A DNA stretch of 64,000 nucleotides from assembly GCF_024763615.1 (NCBI RefSeq), contig NC_077222.1, positions 107,913,417 through 107,977,416 on the forward strand. The letters run 5' to 3'. Below, one piece after another: positions 56,163-64,000 of this stretch. Every line of letters begins with the position of its first letter. The first letter of the stretch is position 1. The notes beneath the pieces are model-generated. The model was not told the origin of the DNA. It did not search any database and saw nothing but the letters and a program-made list of their open reading frames with translations. Position numbers and translations under genes: made by a program. This DNA comes from Phlebotomus papatasi (lineage: Eukaryota > Arthropoda > Insecta > Diptera > Psychodidae).

Positions 56163-57295
56163 ATGTGTGACGATGAGGTTGCGGCTTTAGTGGTGGACAA
56201 TGGATCCGGTATGTGCAAGGCTGGTTTTGCTGGAGATGACGCTCCCCGCGCTGTCTTCCCATCCATTGTCGGTCGCCCAAGGCATCAGGGTGTGATGGTC
56301 GGTATGGGTCAGAAGGACTCCTATGTGGGTGATGAGGCCCAGAGCAAAAGAGGTGAGTTCGATGATGGGTGAAGAGAGGTAAAAATGGAGGGAAAAAATA
56401 TTGAGACTTTGAAATTCTTTTGCGCGTGTAATTAGGTATCCTCACCCTGAAGTACCCCATTGAGCACGGTATCATCACCAATTGGGATGATATGGAGAAG
56501 ATCTGGCACCACACCTTCTACAATGAACTGCGCGTCGCTCCTGAGGAACACCCAGTGCTCCTCACAGAGGCCCCACTCAATCCAAAGGCCAACAGAGAGA
56601 AGATGACCCAGATCATGTTTGAGACCTTCAATGCCCCAGCCATGTATGTTGCCATCCAGGCTGTGCTCTCCCTGTACGCTTCCGGTCGTACCACTGGTAT
56701 TGTCCTGGACTCTGGTGATGGTGTCTCCCACACTGTTCCCATCTATGAAGGTTATGCCCTTCCCCATGCCATCCTCCGTCTCGACTTGGCCGGTCGCGAT
56801 CTCACTGACTACCTCATGAAGATCCTGACTGAGCGCGGTTACTCATTCACCACTACCGCTGAGCGAGAAATTGTCCGTGACATCAAGGAGAAGCTCTGCT
56901 ATGTTGCCCTGGACTTTGAGCAGGAAATGGCTACTGCCGCTGCTAGCACATCCCTGGAGAAATCCTATGAATTGCCTGACGGTCAGGTCATCACCATTGG
57001 CAATGAGCGCTTCCGTTGCCCCGAATCTCTCTTCCAGCCATCTTTCCTGGGTATGGAATCTTGCGGTATCCACGAGACTGTCTACAACAGCATCATGAAG
57101 TGCGATGTGGACATCAGGAAGGATCTGTATGCCAATATTGTCATGTCTGGTGGTACCACCATGTACCCTGGTATTGCCGATCGTATGCAGAAGGAAATCA
57201 CTGCTCTGGCTCCATCCACCATCAAGATCAAGATCATTGCTCCACCAGAGCGCAAGTACTCTGTCTGGATTGGTGGTTCCATCCTGGCTTCCCTC

Positions 57296-57327
<32 letters not shown>

Positions 57328-57376
57328 GGAATACGACGAATCCGGTCCCGGAATTGTCCACCGCAAGTGCTTCTAA
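56163..57376 (+). CDS. Muscle-type actin, two coding exons, 376 aa
   Basis: The coding exons are 56163-56352 and 56436-57376, joined across an 83-bp intron (AGAG then GTGAGT; ATTAG then GTATC) that splits Gly64 in phase 1. The 376-residue product is full length and nearly invariant actin: [20 protein letters not shown] at the N-terminus (nucleotide-binding loop), the nucleotide-cleft loop [13 protein letters not shown] in the middle, and [10 protein letters not shown] at the C-terminus. It polymerises into thin filaments that myosin pulls on, using ATP. Residues that separate insect muscle from cytoplasmic actins favour muscle: [45 protein letters not shown] and GPGIVHRK. Which muscle actin paralogue it is cannot be told. 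Codon use is strongly biased to C-ending codons, unlike the AT-rich surroundings, as expected for high expression. The ATG context is CAAAATG. Confidence 0.98.
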
Positions 57377-57740
57377 ATTTGCACTTTGCATCCATATCCA
57401 CCATCAAACCCCCCCAAAACAAACCTTCTCAACCATCGCCCCAAATCTCACACATCGAGCCAAAAAGAAAACGAGAAGAGAGAGGAAGAAAGAGAGAGAG
57501 GAGGGAAGGAGTTTAAGATCAAGAGGATAGGAAGATTCATCTATTTATTTTTCTATTTCTAATTTGTCAACTTAAGTTTAAAGAAAAAGAACTAAAAACC
57601 GTTTTTACCACCCAAAAAAAAAGAACAACCATCCCCCACATTAACATCCCTGTGGGCACGACGTCATCCTTCAAAGACTGCATTTCAACAACATCAACGC
57701 AAAGAATGTCAAGTTTGAAGAAAGAAAAAAATATATCTTA

Positions 57741-57746
57741 AATAAA
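57741..57746 (+). promoter_or_regulatory. Poly(A) signal of the actin gene
   Basis: AATAAA lies 365 bp after the actin stop, ahead of a T/G-rich stretch (57760-57780). The 3'UTR between stop and signal is A/C-rich and purine-rich without repeats. A long inverted repeat starts 10 bp beyond the signal. Confidence 0.7.
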
Positions 57747-57755
57747 AAAAGGAGA

Positions 57756-57894
57756 AAAATTTGATCATGTGATTGGTATTATGTAAAGAAATGAATTGAA
57801 ATAATAACGAAAAACAAATTATTTGGATGGCCTTTGAATTGCAGGGTATACACTGTCCTTCTTTGCAGCATACCTGGTCACATGATCAAATTTT
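57756..57894. repeat. Inverted repeat at the actin 3' end
   Basis: AAAATTTGATCATGTGA at 57756-57772 is perfectly complementary in reverse to 57878-57894, and the pairing continues imperfectly inward for about ten more bases. The arms are about 105 bp apart. It could be a small foldback element inserted just past the cleavage site, or an RNA hairpin in read-through transcripts. Confidence 0.75.
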
Positions 57895-59589
57895 CCATCA
57901 AGAACATGTCTCTTGAAGTGAACCTTTTAAAAACAGAAGAAAATGTCTGAAAAAATGGAAAAGAAATGAACGATGAAGCACAAAAATTGGCCTTTTCAAT
58001 GGAATTCTTGGGGATTATGTGCGTGCTGTGCGTGTCTTACAATTTCCGCTTCTCAAGAGTCAGGGAGTGCACGATCGAGTTTCTTGTTGGCATCAGCAAA
58101 AAAAACAACAACCACGTTCTCCCCCTCGAGAGAGAGAGAGAGATCCGTGCCAAAAATAGCCCGGAAGGTTTTTCTCTGATGGCTTTCCACAAACGGTTCG
58201 CACGCCCCAAAAGAAAATGCTCCTCATACTCCGCGAGGCAGCATTTTATTTGGAGTTTCGCCAAGACTCCCGCGCGCGTCGTATTTAGTCATCTTCGTGG
58301 GATTTTGAGAGATTTTTTTTTTCAAACCCACCTCCTGATCACCTCTTCCCCTCCCCTGAAGGCACCACAGAGTTGCTTGGCCCGAAAAATCCATTGGGAT
58401 TGCGTAACACGAGTCACAACTCTCGCTGACCATTCTTAGGAGCGAAGCGACTGTGAGACGCTTTGGAAGCCTCTCGGTCGGGATTATTAATAAAAGCATC
58501 CCACCCTGAAAATGCTCGAGAAATTGAGTTATTTTGCGCATCAACAGCGATTGATGCCTAGAAATGGTATCCCACTTGTTGGATCACCCGCAGCATCTTC
58601 CGCATTTTCTCATGTCTTCACTTTCACTCCAATAACTCAAAAAAAAAAACTGTTCTCTCTGGCGGGATGATTTGTGTCATCGCAGGAGAATGAAGTCCTA
58701 CCAGTCACCTAATTGCCATTTAATTGCTCTGTTTGCTCAAGTGATTCACAACTTGGACACTGCCTATTTTTCCGACACTTCAAGTCTCTTTTTATTTTTT
58801 CAATCTTCCAACTCGCGACGATTTAATGAGTTTTTAGCAGAGATTGAGATCAAGATCATTGGGCATTTTTGACATGAGACCACTAATCATTGATCACTTG
58901 AACGTGATTGAATTGTACAATCGCTACTTGAATAAAATGTGTAATCTGAGGAATGCTTCTTGGATTGTCGGCAAGCCATTTAGCATGGAATAATTTTAGA
59001 ATTATTCGTCAGAAAAATGTGCTCAACAAAATGTGATCTTTATAATTTTTTAATGATGATTCAGAAGAGAATTGTAGCTGAAATTGTTGAATGGGACAAT
59101 TTAGCAATTTAGCAGATTAGCAGTTTTCTAAATTGAGATTTATGAAATACCCCGTATTTCATAATAAATTTAGGGAGGGGTCGCTTATAATCGAAAGTAG
59201 ATATCTCTTACCGTTTGGCGTCTAGGTTGTAAATAAGCAAATGAAAAACTTAGCTTCCCCAGGAAGACATTTTCTTCGATTCAGGAAAGTGGACGGTGTT
59301 ATCGGTTCAGATGTAAAATTTATAAAAAAAAAATACAGGTCTTTTTATTTAATTGATTTGGTTGTTCTGGTAAAATATACCTATTATTGTTTTGCAACAT
59401 ATTAATCATTGAAAACAATTGAAATGACACAAAGACTCCCAAGAATGAGTAAAATGGTCGATTTCCCCGAATTAAACGAAATTGATAAAGAAGCGGACTT
59501 CAACAGTGATGATGAATTCCCTGATTCGACCTTTAATGACCCAGATCGTGAAATAAGGCCAGAATAAGTTCCATTCTCGGTCTACCACT
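57895..59589. other. Repeat-poor, partly GC-richer stretch downstream of actin
   Basis: 57960-58480 is clearly less AT-rich and contains a (GA)n run (CTCGAGAGAGAGAGAGAGAT near 58127-58146). A 157-codon frame crosses it but has no protein-like conservation pattern. Could be regulatory or the edge of another gene. Confidence 0.4.
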
Positions 59590-59925
59590 GATCTCCTATC
59601 TTGAAATTTGTGTGGTGGACTTTATTTCCCGACTTCTTTGCACCGGTAGGCCCCGGTACCTTGCGGAGCTCGTAGTTCCTGGATCCTCTGCTAAGTCTTC
59701 GTGTCTCCGTGTGCCCAGTTCAAGGAATCGCAATTTTCGCAGTTCTTTCTTTGTGCAAAGTGTCATTCTTTGGAATTCCCTTCCTAGGGAACGAAAGAGG
59801 GGGCTTATCTTGAATCATGTGGCTTCCACTCATTCCTCAAGTCCAACATCACAATCATAATGTTTAGGGCTAACTTTTGTATAGAGGACATACTGTCCTA
59901 TTTATTCTAAATAAATTTAATTTTT
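59590..59925 (+). mobile_element. 3' end of a LINE, same family as 14.2 kb
   Basis: The frame from 59612 to 59860 carries GSSAKSSCLRVPSSRNRNFR, SSFFVQSVILWNSLPRERKR and a stop, followed by a short A/T-rich tail (TAAATAAATTTAATTTTTTA). The alignment with 14.22-14.44 kb (RSSCL.VP.S..R, then LWN..P..RKR) shows a shared LINE family. It is 5'-truncated. Confidence 0.65.
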
Positions 59926-60409
59926 TAAAAATATTTTTTTTAAGATAATGCATTTCAAAGTACCTTGAAGTTATATAAGAAGGTGACGTTTTCATACCTA
60001 GCCTGCGACCTATTAGTTTAAAATCAGTCTCATTGAAACACCTTGAGCTTCATTTACGTCTAATTATAAAAATTATAAACGTTTTAATCCTAAAAATTAT
60101 CATTTTTTTAGATAATCATACAACATTCATCCATAAAAAACGTTTAAAAATAATTTATTTTACTATTTGTTCACTATTTTTCAATAAAAATATTTCAGTC
60201 TTTTGATGCCTTAAACCGATATGACCGCCTCCAGACTCCAGACGGTCTTTACCTTTTCTCACCTGGCGCCTAAACGAAAAGGGATAATGAAGAACGGTTT
60301 TTTTTTTGAGTTTATTTTACCATTAGCTTACACAAAATTACTTTTTTTTGCATATTAAAGAAAATACTGTTAGAGACGTTAGAGGGTTAAATTTTTTTTT
60401 AAAAAAATT

Positions 60410-60535
60410 GTCTATTGGGACTTCATTTTCGATTTTTTTCCAAATTTCTACCAAAATAAGACCCCTTAAGGAGTCGAAATATAACTCAAAATCGAGGGAT
60501 TACTGCTCTCTCCGTGGAGTTTGAGCAGTGAAAAA
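60410..60535 (-). repeat. Family E repeat, 5' fragment on the minus strand
   Basis: GGAGTCGAAATATAACTCAA followed by CTCCGTGGAGTTTGAGCAGT is the reverse of the family E start as in the 27.4-kb copy. Similar short relics occur at 18955-19005 and 59170-59240 (minus) and 25225-25400 (plus). Confidence 0.45.
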
Positions 60536-61458
60536 TTCTCGTTCAAGTACGATTTTAAAATGTTGTACTTTTATGTGCTTAAGAACTTAAATTAAGTACC
60601 TTTTTTAGTATGTTGAAAGAACTAAGAGAAAATATACTGTTTTTTTTATACTTCATAACCCACGTAGCCCCTTATGTGCATGTTTACAAAACAAATGTGT
60701 TTCTGCGCGTTGCTCATAACGATTCTGAGGACAATAATCAGAGACTCAACTGTAAGCCATTAGACTTTCAGTCTTAAAACGCCCTTTATTCATTCATGAT
60801 CAACAGGAAAGAGGATTGATGATTAATTTTAAATTGGGATTTTCCTAAAAAAATATTAAAATTATTTCTTCTGGAATTTGAATCTTTAATATACTATTTT
60901 TCAACGGTTTTCCCAGAGCAAAGTTGGGAAGTTTATTTGTTAAATGAACTACAAAATTCTCAAATTTGAGTAAATTTTAATACGTGAAACAATTTGTTGA
61001 AGAATGCAGAACAATAAATTCACCATAAATTAGCAAAATTTGTAGCTTATTTAAATAAAGTTATATCGCGCAGCACTAGTTTAATATGATAATTCTATAA
61101 CTTAAAAAACATAGATAGAAAATAAACATAAATAAAGGATGAACACACATTTTATTTTTAGAGTTTGATAATCTTACAATAATTCATAATCGGAATCATT
61201 TTGAAAAATTTATTTAAAATTCAGAATAAAATATAAGATGCACTCAATTTTTTAAAAAGATATTCTATCTCATCAATAATTTCTCTTTCACAATTTATTA
61301 CATATAAGGGTTGCGGTATAACTTATGGTCTCTGGTCTATTATGGCATCTTCGTAGATAATCTTCAATTATTTTTATCACAAAATGATTTCAAAGAACCA
61401 CAAAATTAAAGACATTTGATGTTATATCATAGCATATCAAAATTCTGAGTTGTATGGT

Positions 61459-62281
61459 TTTTACTGCTCGAACTCAAAGAGAGAGTAGTTAGGGTAAGTG
61501 TACCAAATTTCGGCATAGTTGCATGCAAGCGCCGAAGTCTTATGTTTGAAATGTAATATTTTTAATACAAATTGAATTTATTCGTTACTTTTTTATAAGG
61601 AGTGTTCCTTGGAACCTTGTAGGTAGTCTATCGTCTTTATTTTCTCTAAATTCACTCTTAATACATTCTAAAATGCATAAAAATATAGACATTACATTTG
61701 TGGCCTATTTCGGCCACCTTCATTTTCACAGTTCCTTGCCTTTCTGGAATTCTTCTAATGTCTTTTTTTAGATCATCTTGTTCGTCGAAGCGACATTTTT
61801 TGTTATTTTTTTCATTGTCTTATTTCTAGAGTATGCAAAAACTAAAAATTCAATGAAATTCGAGCAACAAAAAATGTGGCCGAAATTACAAGCTGGCCGG
61901 AATTTGGCACACTTACCCTATATAATCCACTTTTTTCCAACTTGTAACACAGCTAGAAACCAAACAGTAAGAGATATCGTCTTCCGGGCTTCGACGGCTC
62001 CTCCCCTTAATTCACATTATCTAGTGTTTTTTCTTTCCCCCTTACCCCTTCCTTCTTGGATTATTTGTTCCAAAGCTTGTTACTCATGCTAAAGTATTCT
62101 AAAACCTGCTTTTCTTAACCAATTTCTTATTTCGTAATGATTTTTTTTTTAATTTGTCAATCAATTTAATCGGAAGGAAAGCGGTATGTACTCAAAAATC
62201 ATGCGAAAAGATAATACACGGATAGCTCTTTCTTGTGAGTTCGAGCCTTCTGCAAAGCTGAGACGCTTTGCCATCTCTTTT
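61459..62281 (+). repeat. Family E interspersed repeat, copy at 61.5 kb
   Basis: TTTACTGCTCGAACTCAAAG, interrupted by the element at 61490-61920, then AAACAGTAAGAGATATCGTC and a long tail ending GAGACGCTTTGCCATCTCTT. Closest to the 9.8-kb copy. Confidence 0.6.
61490..61920. mobile_element. DNA element with TGTACCAAATTT terminus, copy 2 (431 bp)
   Basis: The terminal repeats TAGGGTAAGTGTACCAAATT and the inverse at 61893-61920 agree over about 24 of 27 bp, with TA on both flanks. It is inserted inside a family E repeat, whose halves resume on both sides. Confidence 0.85.
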
Positions 62282-62608
62282 AAAATCATTTTATGACAAA
62301 ATTTTAAGATTTCTACAAGGTATACCATATGTATAGATGGATAAATTTAAAAATAATTTATGAGATAAATAGTTATAATTTTTGTAAAAAGTCAGCGAGA
62401 AAATTGATTCTATGAATTGAATATGAACAAATGTAACATATTTTGCTCAAGATAATTAGTAAAAAAAATTTTAAAAGATCCATCTTATTTTAGGTAGGCT
62501 TTTTTAAATATTAAATAAATATTTTTAAATATTAAACAAATAAAATTAGGTCTTTTAAATTATACGATTAGAGCTGCACGGTCAATATATGCTCCTCTTA
62601 CCTTATTA

Positions 62609-62632
62609 GGTGAGATTCTTAACAATCTCACC
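62609..62632. repeat. Perfect 9-bp stem, 6-nt loop hairpin
   Basis: GGTGAGATT CTTAAC AATCTCACC sits just left of the 62.6-64.0 kb array. It lacks the CTRR end expected of a Helitron on either strand, so its class is unknown. Confidence 0.6.
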
Positions 62633-62639
62633 TACTATA

Positions 62640-64000
62640 ATCCTAACAAAATTTCATGTCGTCCGATCGACCTCAAATTTGGCCAAAATGTGTTTCGCCA
62701 CTTCCTGATTCCGAATATATATGTGGCTAAGTTACGTTCCCGGCCGGCCGCTCTTTGGAGCTTAATAGCTCCTAAACTAAAAAAGATATCGACTTGCGGT
62801 TTTCGGCAAAGGTTATATATCGGGTGAAAATTGCAACTTGGTGCATAGACCCCCCACCCCCCACCCCTCCTTCCGCCATTTTGAAGACCCCCCTTTTTTT
62901 GTTTTCTCAATAGCTCCGCCCCTATGGCATTCAGCGGACTCAAATTTTAGTATGTTATAGCTGGGCCTTAGAGCTTTCCATCAATACTAAACTTAAGGTC
63001 CCCCGACCCCCCTGACCCGAGCTATAAGGGTCCAAAAAAAATTTCTTAAAATGGCCATAACTCCGGTTCTAATTGTCAGAATTTAAAAAGTGAGGGCTTT
63101 TTGGAAAGCTCTCGTGAAATGCCACTTCCCCTTCTAACATCGCAAGTTCATAAAACCACCGCTAGGGGCGCTTTTTTTAAAAAGAAAATTTTTAAATCTT
63201 AAAAGTTAAATAACTCAAAAATTCCATTGTGCATCGGGCTGAAAATTTAGTATGTTGTAGCCGTTGATTATACCTATCAAACAAAAAAAACCTTAAGTCG
63301 ATCTAAAACCCCTGACCCGAGCTATAAGGGGTCAAAGTTCGAACATTGACCGGCCTCTATCTCCGGTTCTAATTAACATAGCGACCTAAATTTTACCTTT
63401 TTGGTTTCGTCTCAATGAGCACTTTCAGATGGAAGTTCAAAAAGTCACCACAGGTGGCGCTGTGATAGCGTCAAAATTCATCGAAATTCAAAGTCACTTT
63501 TCTCAAAAACGGCATTGTGCAAGTTAATGAAATTTTAGTATGTTGTAGTCCAGTCTAGGACGTTTCCAAAATGGTGCGTATGTGCGCTGTGGTTTCAATA
63601 GAACCGGAGATATGAGGGGTCAAAGTTCACGAAATTCAAAAAATCATATCTCCGGTTCTATGTGACCGATTTTGATGAATGAGGGCTTAAACGAAAGATC
63701 TCACCAAATTCTACAACTTTCTAGAATATTTGAACTTCGTGGGACCAACACCAGGGGCGCCACAGTCGAAAAACCAATTTCAATATCACATAACCTCAAT
63801 TATCTCGACTGTCGCTGAACCGATTTTGATGATTACTTCAACATAATTGTAGAGAACATTTGTCTCTACATTTCGTCCATACATCATTTTCCGCTCAGAC
63901 TACGCTATCACTCCGATTTTGCCGTTTAAGTGTGAAAAAATTGATTTTTCCAATAATAACGCTTTGAAATCACTCAGATGCCAATTTGACTGCCTCTACT
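62640..64000. repeat. Diverged tandem array, unit about 295 bp, reaching the window edge
   Basis: The marker AAATTTTAGTATGTTGTAG-like recurs at 62942, 63242 and 63530; CTCCGGTTCTA recurs at about 63062, 63362 and 63649; GACCCGAGCTATAAGGG at about 63016 and 63312; and a GGGGCGC / GGTGGCGC block follows each. Units are strongly diverged. It begins after family-E-like GATATCGACTTGCGGTTTTC. Confidence 0.75.

Noticed and set aside
56843..57391. 182-codon frame antisense to actin
   Set aside because: Shadow of the strongly biased actin coding sequence.
57966..58439. 157-codon frame after actin
   Set aside because: No homology recognised; encodes low-complexity RE repeats from the GA tract; overlapping frames in the same place are equally open.
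62609..62640. Helitron 3' terminus
   Set aside because: The hairpin is good, but no CTRR end follows on either strand.

Overview
The window is AT-rich, intron-containing animal nuclear DNA from an insect, most likely a dipteran. The evidence is the set of confident genes: a yellow/major-royal-jelly-family gene, a divergent chemosensory ionotropic receptor (IR) and a muscle-type actin, all with GT-AG introns. A lower dipteran such as a sand fly or mosquito would fit the short yellow intron and the many small TA-flanked repeats, but the species cannot be fixed from the sequence alone. No bacterial, organellar or CRISPR-like content was seen.

Layout. 1-2.4 kb: no gene; part of an interspersed repeat. 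2.49-4.36 kb: a two-exon yellow-family gene on the minus strand. 4.4-44.4 kb: about 40 kb with no confident gene, filled with decayed mobile DNA: an 84-bp minisatellite (5.67-6.46 kb), a pogo-like DNA transposon remnant (7.9-9.0 kb), about a dozen families of foldback elements (MITEs), tRNA-derived SINEs, LINE fragments, a piggyBac-type MITE, and a tandem array of about 300 bp units (36.7-37.8 kb). One isolated ORF on the minus strand near 40.5-40.9 kb looks coding-like but is unidentified. 44.42-49.44 kb: a two-exon IR gene on the plus strand; its 2.9-kb intron holds a SINE, a LINE/PLE-like repeat and a nested MITE. 49.6-55.4 kb: repeats, including a minisatellite of about 93 bp units with a recently duplicated 226-bp higher-order unit. 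55.44-57.75 kb: a muscle-type actin gene on the plus strand with TATA box, non-coding first exon, 5'UTR intron, one coding intron and poly(A) signal. 57.8-64 kb: a less AT-rich, repeat-free stretch next to actin, then a LINE 3' end, more nested repeats, and a diverged tandem array of units of about 295 bp running to the window edge.

How the parts relate. The three genes are functionally unrelated (secreted or cuticle/pigment protein, chemoreceptor channel, muscle contractile filament) and are not an operon or a pathway. The dominant theme is transposable-element archaeology. Many small elements share TA target duplications and a TAGGG-type terminus. Several are nested so cleanly that the empty site can be read from another copy, so relative insertion ages can be deduced. 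No convincing new molecular system was found. The best leads are a repeated hairpin with compensatory base changes, an ATGA-overlapping uORF at the IR start, a perfect 17-bp inverted repeat at the actin 3' end, and the two arrays of about 300 bp units.
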